DNA from: Thioalkalivibrio sp. ALJ21
GTDB taxonomy: Bacteria > Pseudomonadota > Gammaproteobacteria > Ectothiorhodospirales > Ectothiorhodospiraceae
DNA length: 64,000 bases
Reading direction: 5' to 3'
Assembly (NCBI RefSeq): GCF_000378605.1
Contig: NZ_KB905155.1
Span: forward strand, 620,001 to 684,000
The notes beneath the pieces are model-generated. The model was not told the DNA's origin. It saw nothing but the letters and a program-made list of their open reading frames with translations, and did not search any database. Position numbers and translations under genes: made by a program. The stretch's first letter is position 1, and every line of letters begins with the position of its first letter. Positions 1-8,400 of this stretch are shown one piece after another.

Positions 1-242
1 AGTTTCCGGTGTTTGCCAAGATCGAGGTGAACGGCGAGGGTGCGCACCCGTTGTACCAGCACCTCAAGCAGCAGGCCCCCGGCGCATTGGGCACGCAGGG
101 GATCAAGTGGAACTTCACCAAGTTTCTGGTCGGTCGTGATGGCTCCGTACTCGACCGCTTTGCGCCCCAGCGCAAGCCGCAGGACCTGGTCGACGTGATC
201 GAGCGCGCACTCGCCGCACCGCGCCCGGGCGATGGCGGCTGA
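1..242 (+). CDS. Glutathione peroxidase, C-terminal part (cut by window edge)
   Basis: This is the C-terminal part of a glutathione-peroxidase-family thiol peroxidase, which reduces hydroperoxides in the cytoplasm with thiol donors. The frame is open from base 3 and reads [16 protein letters not shown], then KWNFTKFLV. The Trp and Asn of the WNFxKF block belong to the family's catalytic tetrad. The peroxidatic Cys/Sec would lie upstream, outside the window. The tail ([11 protein letters not shown]) also matches the family. A GTG at base 9 lies mid-domain and is not a credible start. The stop overlaps the proposed tadA start by 11 nt, so the two genes may be translationally coupled. Confidence 0.85.
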   Translation, partial: FPVFAKIEVNGEGAHPLYQHLKQQAPGALGTQGIKWNFTKFLVGRDGSVLDRFAPQRKPQDLVDVIERALAAPRPGDGG

Positions 243-759
243 GGTCGCGTCCGACGCGCGGAGCATGGAACCCGGCGAGCGCGGTCCGGCGCCCACGGAA
301 CCCGGTGCGCATGCCTACTGGATGGATGTCGCCCTTGCGCAGGCCGAGCGGGCCGCGGAGGTCGGCGAGGTGCCGGTGGGCGCTGTTCTGGTGGATGCGG
401 AGGGTTATTGTCTGGCCGTCGCCCACAACGCACCGATCGGCGAGCATGACGCCACTGCGCACGCCGAGATTAGAGTCCTCCGTAGAGCCGGAAAGCGGTG
501 TTCCAACTATCGGCTGACCGGTACCACGCTCTACGTGACCCTCGAGCCGTGTTCGATGTGTGCGGGGGCGATGATCCACGCCCGGGTGGAACGGCTGGTG
601 TTTGCAGCTTCAGACCCCCGCACAGGGGCCGCCGGAGGCGCCATCGACCTGCTTCATCACCCCGCTCATAACCACCGTCTGGAATGCATCGAAGGCGTGG
701 CGGCGAAGCGTTCTGCCGAGCTGTTGCGCAATTTCTTTCGTCTACGCCGAAAGCGTTAG
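232..759 (+). CDS. tadA: tRNA-specific adenosine deaminase TadA
   Basis: TadA is a zinc hydrolase that deaminates adenosine to inosine at wobble position 34 of tRNA-Arg(ACG), letting one tRNA read several codons. The 175-aa protein shows the cytidine/deoxycytidylate deaminase fold signatures: EVPVGAVLV, the zinc and catalytic-Glu motif TAHAEI, and the second zinc motif [16 protein letters not shown]. The ending [18 protein letters not shown] follows E. coli TadA closely. The ATG at 232 gives a non-conserved N-terminal extension. ATGs at 265 or 310 would give a protein nearer the usual length, so the start is uncertain. It overlaps the end of the peroxidase gene. Confidence 0.93.
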   Translation: MAAEVASDARSMEPGERGPAPTEPGAHAYWMDVALAQAERAAEVGEVPVGAVLVDAEGYCLAVAHNAPIGEHDATAHAEIRVLRRAGKRCSNYRLTGTTLYVTLEPCSMCAGAMIHARVERLVFAASDPRTGAAGGAIDLLHHPAHNHRLECIEGVAAKRSAELLRNFFRLRRKR

Positions 760-872
760 ATCCCCGTGATGTAAAGGCGTTGCCCGGCGGTACGTTGGGG
801 CGCAGAATCAAGCAAATATGAGAAGGCGTTCACGTTCTGCACATCAACAGTGCGCGCGGATGCCGAGATTCT

Positions 873-3146
873 GTGTCCGGCCACAGGGGTGTACCGATTA
901 GCCAGCCTCCTTCCAATGATGATCGCGGGGATCCCGTACTGGATCCGGCCACGGGCACACCCGAGTCGGGGTCCATGGGCGATGTGGATGACCGCGAGCC
1001 GGAGTTCCCGATCGTGGATGGGGAGGGCCGTTCGGACAGCCTTCTCGGTGGATTGATCCTGATCGCCCGCATGCACGGGCTGCGTCTGACGCCGGATTCC
1101 GCGCTTGCGGGTCTTCCGCTGGACGACGGGCGGCTGTGCCCCTCCCTGGTCCCGCGTGCGGCACAGCGTGCCGGACTGACCACACGCACCGTCACCCGCG
1201 ACGCCCGCGGACTGAAGGACGACCTGCTGCCCGCGCTGCTGCTGCTGGACGAGAACGAGGCCTGGGTGCTGGTCGGCTGGAACGAAGACAAGAGCGTGGC
1301 CCGGGTGATCGACCCCGAGCTGGGTGATGCGGTCATCGACGTCCCGCTGAAACGGCTCAAAGAGCGTTATGTGGGACGTGCAATCTATGTGCGCCCAGAA
1401 TTCCGCATGGATGCGCGCGCACCGCGGGTCTCGAAGGAGAGCAAGGGGCACTGGTTCTGGCGGGTTATTCGCGAGAACCGGCCGTTGTATCGCGATGTGC
1501 TGATCGCGGCGGTGATGATCAACCTGTTCGCGCTGGCGATGCCGCTGTTCGTGCTGAACGTGTACGACCGCGTGGTCCCGAATCATGCGACCGAGACGCT
1601 GTTCATGTTCGCGGCGGGTGTCGTGATCGTGCTGATCGCGGACCTGATCCTGCGCACCATGCGCAGCCACTTCGTCGACAAGGCGGCGATGCGCGCGGAT
1701 GTAAAACTCTCTTCGCACATCATGGAGCGCGTGCTCGGGCTGCGCATGGAGAACCGCCCGGCCTCGGTGGGTTCGTTTGCGTCGAACATTGGCGCGTTCG
1801 AATCGGTGCGCAGCTTTATATCGTCCGCAACGATCATCGCCTTTGTCGATCTGCCGTTCGCGTTCATGTTTATCGCGATCATCGCGTTGATCGCCTGGCC
1901 GCTGGCGATCCCCGTGGCCATTGGCGCGTTGCTGCTGCTGTTCTATGCCACTGCCATCCATCGCAAGCTGCACGGACTCGCGGAAGAGAGCTACCGCGTG
2001 GCGGCGCAGCGCAACTCGACCCTGGTCGAGAGCCTCACCGGTGCCGAGACGCTCAAAGCCCTGGGCGCGGAGGGGCGGGTGCAGGCGACCTGGGAACGCG
2101 CCACGACGCACCTGGCCCGGACCAGTGCGCAGAATCGACTCCTGACCGCAAGCGTGACGCACACGGCGATGTGGGCGCAGCACACGGTCGGCGTCGCGAT
2201 CATCGTGCTCGGCGTGTTCCTGCTGATGGAGGGGGATCTCTCCATGGGCGGGCTGATTGCCGCCTACCTGATCTCCTCGCGCGCGATGGCGCCCATCAGC
2301 CAGACCGCCGGGCTGCTGATGCAGTATCACCAGGCCTCGACCGCACTCGGCTCGCTGAACGAGATCATGGCGCTGCCGGTGGAGCGCCCGGCGGACTCGC
2401 ACTTCCTGAGTCGCGATCGGTTCGAGGGCGCGATCGAGTTTCGCAATGTTGGCTTCGCCTACCCCGAGTCCGCCACGCCGGCGTTGCAGAGTGTTTCGCT
2501 GAAGATCGAGCCGGGTGAACACGTCGCCGTGCTGGGACGGGTAGGCTCCGGCAAGAGCACCCTGGCCAAGCTGATCATGGGCCTTTATCAGCCGACCTCC
2601 GGGGCCGTGCTGGTGGACGGGATCGACGTTCGCCAGCTGGACCCGGCCGAGCTGCGACGGTCGCTGGGCTACGTGGGCCAGGAGGTCACGCTGTTCTATG
2701 GGAGCCTGCGCGAGAACCTGGTGGCCGCCGATCCGCTGGCCGGCGACGAGGCCATTCGCAAGGCGATTGCGATCTCCGGGATCGAGGATCTGATCAATAC
2801 CCATCCGGAAGGGGTTGATCTGCAGGTCGGGGAGCGCGGTGGCCGGCTTTCGGGCGGGCAGAAGCAGAGTGTTGGTGTGGCGCGGGCCGTGTTGCACGAG
2901 CCCAGCATGCTGTTGATGGACGAGCCGACAAGCTCCATGGATAACTCCACCGAGCAGGGCATGAAGCGCCGTCTGGCGGAGTTCATCCAGGGGCGCACCA
3001 CCGTGATCGTCACGCACCGCACCTCGCTGCTGGAGCTGGTGGACCGGATCATCGTGCTGGATCAGGGCCGTGTGGTGGCCGACGGGCCGAAGGAGCAGGT
3101 GATCCAGGCGTTGCGGGAAGGCCGCGTGGGCAAGGCGCAGGCATGA
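873..3146 (+). CDS. lapB: Type I secretion ABC transporter/ATPase, LapB-like
   Basis: LapB is the inner-membrane permease/ATPase that powers one-step export of LapA-type adhesins. From the GTG start, residues about 55-180 form a peptidase-C39-like domain without a catalytic Cys (a substrate-docking domain in this class). Residues about 200-470 are the six-helix ABC membrane domain. Residues about 515-750 are the ATPase, with Walker A GRVGSGKST (near 554), signature LSGGQKQ (near 659), Walker B LLMDEPTSS (near 680) and H-loop VTHR (near 713). The sequence closely resembles Pseudomonas LapB. The start is uncertain: no good ribosome site precedes GTG 873, and ATG 975 is an in-frame alternative. 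The stop overlaps the lapC start by 4 nt (ATGA). Confidence 0.93.
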   Translation: MSGHRGVPISQPPSNDDRGDPVLDPATGTPESGSMGDVDDREPEFPIVDGEGRSDSLLGGLILIARMHGLRLTPDSALAGLPLDDGRLCPSLVPRAAQRAGLTTRTVTRDARGLKDDLLPALLLLDENEAWVLVGWNEDKSVARVIDPELGDAVIDVPLKRLKERYVGRAIYVRPEFRMDARAPRVSKESKGHWFWRVIRENRPLYRDVLIAAVMINLFALAMPLFVLNVYDRVVPNHATETLFMFAAGVVIVLIADLILRTMRSHFVDKAAMRADVKLSSHIMERVLGLRMENRPASVGSFASNIGAFESVRSFISSATIIAFVDLPFAFMFIAIIALIAWPLAIPVAIGALLLLFYATAIHRKLHGLAEESYRVAAQRNSTLVESLTGAETLKALGAEGRVQATWERATTHLARTSAQNRLLTASVTHTAMWAQHTVGVAIIVLGVFLLMEGDLSMGGLIAAYLISSRAMAPISQTAGLLMQYHQASTALGSLNEIMALPVERPADSHFLSRDRFEGAIEFRNVGFAYPESATPALQSVSLKIEPGEHVAVLGRVGSGKSTLAKLIMGLYQPTSGAVLVDGIDVRQLDPAELRRSLGYVGQEVTLFYGSLRENLVAADPLAGDEAIRKAIAISGIEDLINTHPEGVDLQVGERGGRLSGGQKQSVGVARAVLHEPSMLLMDEPTSSMDNSTEQGMKRRLAEFIQGRTTVIVTHRTSLLELVDRIIVLDQGRVVADGPKEQVIQALREGRVGKAQA

Positions 3147-4567
3147 GCAAGCGCACGCGCAGGGACGGCCAGGGTTTCGAGGCGCTTGGCCGCGGTATGG
3201 ATCAGACCGGAAAGGTCGGTGCGCCGATGGTGGACCGTATCTTTCGCCCGTGGCTGACCAAGGGTGGTGGCGACCACCGCAACTGGGCATCGGACGCCGA
3301 CTGGACGCAGATACAGGAGCGTCCGATTCGCGCCCGCGCGCTCCTCTACGGGATCCTGATCACGCTGGGCCTGCTGGTTTATTGGGCCTCCGTTGCCGAG
3401 ATTGACGAGGTGGCACGCGCGGATGGGCGGGTGATTCCGTCGCAGAATCTTCAGGTGCTGCAGTCGATGGACGGGGGTGTGGTCTCCGACGTGCTGGTAC
3501 GCGAAGGGGATGTCGTGGAACAGGGCGATGTGCTCGTGCGTGTGGACCCGACGCGATTTTTGTCCGACCTGGGCGAGGCAAGGGCGAGCGAGTTCGCATT
3601 GAAAGCGCGCCGCGCGCGCCTGATGGCGCTGCTGACGGAAACCCCGTTCCTGATTACACCAGACCTTCAGGAAGGACCGCAGGCCATCGTCGAACAGGAA
3701 CAGCAGCTTTACGAAGAAAGCCTGGATGAGCTGCGCTCGCGAATTCGCATTGCCGAAGAACAGATGCGGCAAAGACGCGAGGAGCTGAACGAGGTAAGGG
3801 CGCGCCGCAGCCAGGCCATCCGTGCCCTGGAGCTGGCCAGCCGCGAGCTGGAGGTGACCGAACCGCTGGTGCAGAGCGGGGCGGTATCCGAAGTGGAGAT
3901 CCTGCGCTTGCGCCGCGAGGTCTCCAACGCCCGCGGGGACCGCGATCAGGCGACGGCCCAGATCGCCCGTCTGGACGCCGCGATCGAGGAAGCGGAAGAG
4001 AAGATCCGCGAGGTGCGGCTGAATTTCCGCAATCAGTGGCGCTCGGAGCTCGCCGACACCCTTGGGCGGCTGCAGGAGCTGGCCGAGGGCACCGAGGGCC
4101 TGGAGGACCGTGTGCGGCTGTCCGAGGTGCGATCGCCCATGGCGGGGATTGTGCAGCGGATGTTCATCACTACGCGCGGCGGCGTGATCTCGCCCGGGCG
4201 CGAGGTGGCCGAGGTGGTGCCGCTGGAGGACGAGTTGCTGATCGAGGCGCGCGTGTCGCCACGCGATATTGCTTATCTGCGTCCGGGGCTTAACGCCAAG
4301 GTGAAGTTTACCGCCTATGACTTCGCCATCTACGGCGGCCTGGATGCCACCGTGGAGCACATCAGCCCGGACACGATTACCGACGACGACGGCAACACCT
4401 ATTACAAGGTCCGCGTACGAACCGAGGAAACCGGGTTCGACGAGGAGCATCCGATCATGACCGGGATGGTCACGCAGGTAGATATCATCACTGGGCGGCG
4501 CACCATCCTGCAGTATTTGCTGAAGCCGATCCTCCGCGCGGGCGAGCTGGCTTTTACGGAGCGTTGA
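3143..4567 (+). CDS. lapC: HlyD-family membrane fusion protein, LapC-like
   Basis: LapC is the periplasmic adaptor joining the LapB transporter to the TolC-like outer-membrane channel in type I secretion. The 474-aa protein has a cytoplasmic N-terminus, one transmembrane helix at about residues 66-84, and a first half-lipoyl/barrel segment (GRVIPSQNLQVLQS). A long Glu/Arg-rich coiled coil at about 150-310 comes next. The second lipoyl half (SEVRSPMAGIVQRM) and the HlyD barrel and membrane-proximal domains (SPRDIAYLRPG, TGMVTQVDIITG) complete it. Its ATG overlaps the lapB stop, so the two are co-translated. The regulator gene follows directly. Confidence 0.93.
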   Translation: MSKRTRRDGQGFEALGRGMDQTGKVGAPMVDRIFRPWLTKGGGDHRNWASDADWTQIQERPIRARALLYGILITLGLLVYWASVAEIDEVARADGRVIPSQNLQVLQSMDGGVVSDVLVREGDVVEQGDVLVRVDPTRFLSDLGEARASEFALKARRARLMALLTETPFLITPDLQEGPQAIVEQEQQLYEESLDELRSRIRIAEEQMRQRREELNEVRARRSQAIRALELASRELEVTEPLVQSGAVSEVEILRLRREVSNARGDRDQATAQIARLDAAIEEAEEKIREVRLNFRNQWRSELADTLGRLQELAEGTEGLEDRVRLSEVRSPMAGIVQRMFITTRGGVISPGREVAEVVPLEDELLIEARVSPRDIAYLRPGLNAKVKFTAYDFAIYGGLDATVEHISPDTITDDDGNTYYKVRVRTEETGFDEEHPIMTGMVTQVDIITGRRTILQYLLKPILRAGELAFTER

Positions 4568-4572
4568 GCAAC

Positions 4573-5187
4573 ATGCAGATCTTTATGATGGACCGAGCGT
4601 CGCGGCCGTCGTCGCGCTGGGTAGAGGCCTTTCCGGATGCCCAGGTGCTGCGCCCGCCATTTCCGTCGACCCTGCCGGAGGGCACCGAAGCCTGCTGGAT
4701 TGGTACGGATCTGGCCGACTGGGAGGAGTACGTCAAACAAAGGACGCTGGTGCATCGGGTGATCGTGCAGTCGCGCCACCCGAATGACGAGGAGGGTATC
4801 CGCGCGTTCGACGCCGGGGCCCACGGCTACTGCCATACACTGGCCAACGTCGCCCAGCTGCGAACGATCGCAGCCACCGTCACCGGGGGTGGCTTGTGGG
4901 TGGGTCCCGACCTGATGACCCGGATGATTCGCACAGTCCGCAGCGCCCAGCCCCGCGACCCGGAAACGCCGCCCGAGGGGTTCGAGAACCTTACGCCCCG
5001 CGAGCGGGAAGTTGCCCTGGCCGTGACCACGGGGGCGCACAACAAGGAGATTGCACGCCAGCTCGGCATGACCGAACGCACCGTCAAGATGCACCTCGGC
5101 TCCGTCTTCAAGAAGCTCAACGTGGAGGACCGTGTCCAGCTCGTGCTCCACCTGACCCGCCTGCGCGAATCGCACCCGACCGTCTGA
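4573..5187 (+). CDS. LuxR-family regulator with degenerate receiver domain
   Basis: The 204-aa protein has a receiver-like N-terminal half and a C-terminal LuxR/NarL helix-turn-helix at about residues 137-195 (LTPREREVALAVTTGA, NKEIARQLGMTERTVKMHL). The receiver looks degenerate. The usual beta-5 Lys of GYLxK-type sequences is Thr89 in GYCHT, and only Asp46 is a weak candidate for phosphorylation. Activation by phosphate may therefore not apply. The ATG at 4573 is preferred over the TTG at 4564 because GGAG at 4558-4561 is well spaced for the ATG and far too close for the TTG. It follows lapC and precedes three secreted-adhesin genes, so it is the obvious candidate for their local regulator. 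That assignment is inference. Confidence 0.85.
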   Translation: MQIFMMDRASRPSSRWVEAFPDAQVLRPPFPSTLPEGTEACWIGTDLADWEEYVKQRTLVHRVIVQSRHPNDEEGIRAFDAGAHGYCHTLANVAQLRTIAATVTGGGLWVGPDLMTRMIRTVRSAQPRDPETPPEGFENLTPREREVALAVTTGAHNKEIARQLGMTERTVKMHLGSVFKKLNVEDRVQLVLHLTRLRESHPTV

Positions 5188-5225
5188 TTCTCGGGCCACG
5201 CGCGTCAGCCGCCTCCAGCGGCGGT

Positions 5226-5318
5226 GGTGCGATTCGCTGCGCGCATCGCATCCTACGACCCTCATCAAACGAGGGGGATGGCGTCACGTAGGATGCGATG
5301 AGCACAGCGAATCGCATC
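5226..5318. repeat. REP-like inverted repeat
   Basis: Two 32-nt arms (5226-5257 and 5287-5318) are reverse complements at 29 of 32 positions and flank a 29-nt loop, which itself contains CCCTC...GAGGG. The right arm reads CGTAGGATGCGATGAGCACA and ends AATCGCATC. Elements of the form 'TAGGATGCG...CGAATCGCATC' recur between genes in many gammaproteobacteria, so this is probably one REP/BIME-type palindrome. It separates the secretion operon from the first adhesin gene. Confidence 0.75.
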
Positions 5319-5401
5319 AATCCAGCCCCCGCGCCCCGCAGCTTCGACCCGTTTTCATCCAACCGAGCCTCATATCGGTTCTCCCATAACCCCACAAACC
5401 C

Positions 5402-5415
5402 TGTACTTCGGTACA
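5402..5415. promoter_or_regulatory. TGTAC palindrome upstream of adhesin 1 (putative operator)
   Basis: The sequence TGTACTTCGGTACA is an inverted repeat with 5-bp arms and a TTCG centre. It ends exactly 79 nt before the adhesin-1 ATG. The same element with one centre change lies 79 nt before adhesin 3, and flanking bases (CCC before, CT-TCG after) are also shared. Conservation of both sequence and distance argues for a regulator binding site. The neighbouring LuxR-type regulator is the natural but unproven candidate. Confidence 0.6.
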
Positions 5416-5494
5416 CCTGTCGTGCCAACGCCGACTCCCCTAGGCTCGTACCCATCGAAAACTGTGAAGTACTTCCGAGTCCAAGGAGAAGGTC

Positions 5495-8400
5495 ATGTCT
5501 GAAGTCGTCGTAGCTACCGTCGAGTCCGTTGTTGGCACCGTGATCGCGCGAGACGAGGACGGCAACACCCGCGTCCTGCAAGCCGGAGACGAGATCTTCT
5601 ACGGCGAAGAAGTCATCGCCGAAGACGGCGCCTTCATCGAGATGGCCTTCGAGGACGGCTCCACCATGTCCCTCGCGGGCAACGAGTCCGCCACCATCAC
5701 CGACGACCTGGCGGAATCCGCCCAACCCCAGCCCGAAGAAGGCGAGATCGCCGACGCCACGGTCGAAGAGATCATCGCCGCCCTGGATCGCGGTGAAGAC
5801 ATCACCGACATCATCGAAGCCCCGGCCGCCGGTGCCGACGGCGGCGCAGCTGGCGAAGGCGGCAGCTTCGTGCGTATCGCCCGCGGCTCCGAAGAGATCG
5901 GCCAGATCGAGTACGCCTATGACCCCAACGCTCTGGGCGGCCCCGGTGACGCCGGTGGTGAAGGGGGAGGGACGCTTGCGGATGGAGACACCTCGGAAGG
6001 TGATGCCTCGGATGGTGATACCTCGGAAGATGTAACTCCGGGCGGTTCGATCACGCTCTCGTCCTTCATGTATGGGCCGGGCGAGCGTATGCAGCCGAAC
6101 GATTTCGGCCCGCAAGGGGATGGTCAGACCGGAATGATGATGTTTGCCGTGCCTGACTTTGGGGAAGGCATGCAGAGCGTGCTGGCGACGATTTCCGGAT
6201 CGACCGAGGATATTCCTGCCGGTTCATTCGTCAGCCTCACGATTACCGATTCCGATGGCAACAGCGTCAACTACGGCAGCACGGACGGCAGCACGGTCGG
6301 TCAGGAAGTGGTGATCCAGGACGACGGATCCTGGATCGCGACCAATGTTGATATCTCGGGATTGAACCCGGGCGACCTCCAAATCGAGGCTTTCGTTGTC
6401 GATGAGAATGGTGACGAACAGACCGGCGTGCTGGAAGCGGCATTTACGCTCCCATCTGTGGAGATCAGTGACTTTGAATTTGCCCCTGAGGGCTTCGCCG
6501 GTGGTAATGGGGGGGATCCGAATCCTTCCCTGACGATCAACGCAACCGATGCCACTGGTGTAACGGTGTTTGTTAACAGTCAATCGGTCGAAGCGACTCA
6601 GGAAAATGGCGAGTGGGTTGTTGACCTCACTGATCTGAACTTCGAGGAAGGAGTTGAGTATTCGGTGTATGCGCTAGCCACCGACGACCTCGGGTTTAGT
6701 TCCGTTTCGCCATCGCTCATGGCGTCGTTCGATCTGCCGACGGTGGGTGTGAGCTTCGAGCTGGGCTCGGAGAACAACGAGGTCTCGGCGGAGATCAGTG
6801 GCACCTCGAGCAATGCGACGTCGATCGAGGTCGTGGTCAGTGGCGAAGGTGTGGACCAGGCGTTCACGGCGACGCCGGCAGACGATGGCACCTGGTCGGT
6901 GCCGACGGCGGAGCTGGAGGGTCTGGCCTTCGAGGATGGCGAGACCTACGAGGTGACGGCGACTGCGTCGGATGATGACGGCAATACGGCGGAGGCGTCG
7001 GACACGGCGGGTCCGTTCGATCTGCCGACGGTGGGTGTGAGCTTCGAGCTGGGCTCGGAGAACAACGAGGTCTCGGCGGAGATCAGTGGCACCTCGAGCA
7101 ATGCGACGTCGATCGAGGTCGTGGTCAGTGGCGAAGGTGTGGACCAGGCGTTCACGGCGACGCCGGCAGACGATGGCACCTGGTCGGTGCCGACGGCGGA
7201 GCTGGAGGGTCTGGCCTTCGAGGATGGCGAGACCTACGAGGTGACGGCGACTGCGTCGGATGATGACGGCAATACGGCGGAGGCGTCGGACACGGCGGGT
7301 CCGTTCGATCTGCCAAATGTCGATAAGCTCGAAGTGGATATGAGTGCCCTGAGCCTTCAGACTTTTGATGCGGGCACGATCGGCGAAGGGTCCAGCACGG
7401 ACCAGACCAATCTTTCCAGTTACGTAACGGCAACCGGTTCGGTGGGTTCTGAATCACTGACTGCGTCTCTGACCTACGCCTTGCAGGCCGACGAGGGTGA
7501 TTCGGGCCTGACAAGTGGTGGGGAGGCAGTCTATCTGACCGTGCAGGATGGTGCCGTGATCGGGCAGCTCTCGGACGACACGACGGTGTTCGAAGTCCGG
7601 ATCAACGGTGAAATCCTGGAGATGGAGCAGTTCCTGCCGATCGATCACGCGGACACGGACAATCCGGATGACATCGTCTCGCTTTCAGGACTGATCGACC
7701 TTGAGGTTACCGCAACGGTTGAGGATGGCTCGGGTAATACGGCGAGCGAAACGATTACCGAAGGGCTAGGCAAACAACTCGAGATCGTCGACGACGGCCC
7801 GAGTGATTTCGTTCCGGATCAGGCGGCACTTGAAGCGGGCTATACCGGCACGCTCAACTTTACCGAAAACGCTGGGGGTGATGGTGTTGGCGACGTGGTC
7901 TTCGCTTTCGACGAGGGCGTCCTGGCTTTGGACCGCGAAGGTAACCAACTGTACGTCGATGGTGAGGTGCTCATGCTTTACAAGGATGGGGATCCGAGCA
8001 CCATGGAGGCGCGCACAGAAGAAGGCACCGTCGGGTTCCGCATCGGGCTGGATGCAGTTAATGACCAGTACACCATTACAAATGTTAACGAAGTCTATAC
8101 GCTGAGTCGTTTTGAAATTAATTTGGTTAGCTTTAACGGAGGTAGAGATCCGCTGTATTCATTGAGCTCGACCACGGAGGGTGCTTCGGAAGGCGTGCTG
8201 ATTTCGGCCGAGTCTGGGGTGAATCTGAATACGAGTGCTTCGCGAGGGCTTGGAGTTAATAGTGGCCAAGGATTTGACTCAGGCGAGATGGCTCGATTCA
8301 ATTTCGTTGATTCCCTTTCCAATACTGGGAGCTCCGCAGATTGGAGTCGGAACCTCTCTGTAAATGAGTTCAGCCAAGCTCTCAGTGCGAGCACAGGCGG

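Larger units (their letters stand above)
5188..5494. other. 307-nt intergenic region before adhesin 1
   Basis: This gap carries no credible gene. Its left part holds a small GC hairpin (about 5209-5223) and a large imperfect inverted repeat at 5226-5318. Its right part is the adhesin-1 leader, with the TGTAC palindrome at 5402-5415, a GAAGTACTTC palindrome at 5466-5475 and a good ribosome site (AAGGAG, 5483-5488). No clear sigma-70 -35/-10 pair was found by eye. A short forward reading frame (5298-5513) runs through it but overlaps these signals and the adhesin start. Confidence 0.7.

Noticed and set aside
756-3290. 844-codon open frame on the minus strand opposite lapB
   Set aside because: It is a GC-rich antisense shadow of lapB, with His/Arg/Gln-rich low-complexity product and no recognisable domain, while lapB on the other strand is a clear ABC transporter.
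3062-4450. 462-codon minus-strand open frame opposite lapC
   Set aside because: Same antisense effect. The product has no family features and conflicts with a well-supported HlyD-type gene.
5298-5513. 71-codon frame upstream of adhesin 1
   Set aside because: It overlaps the REP-like arm, the putative operator and the adhesin-1 start, and shows no protein-like features.
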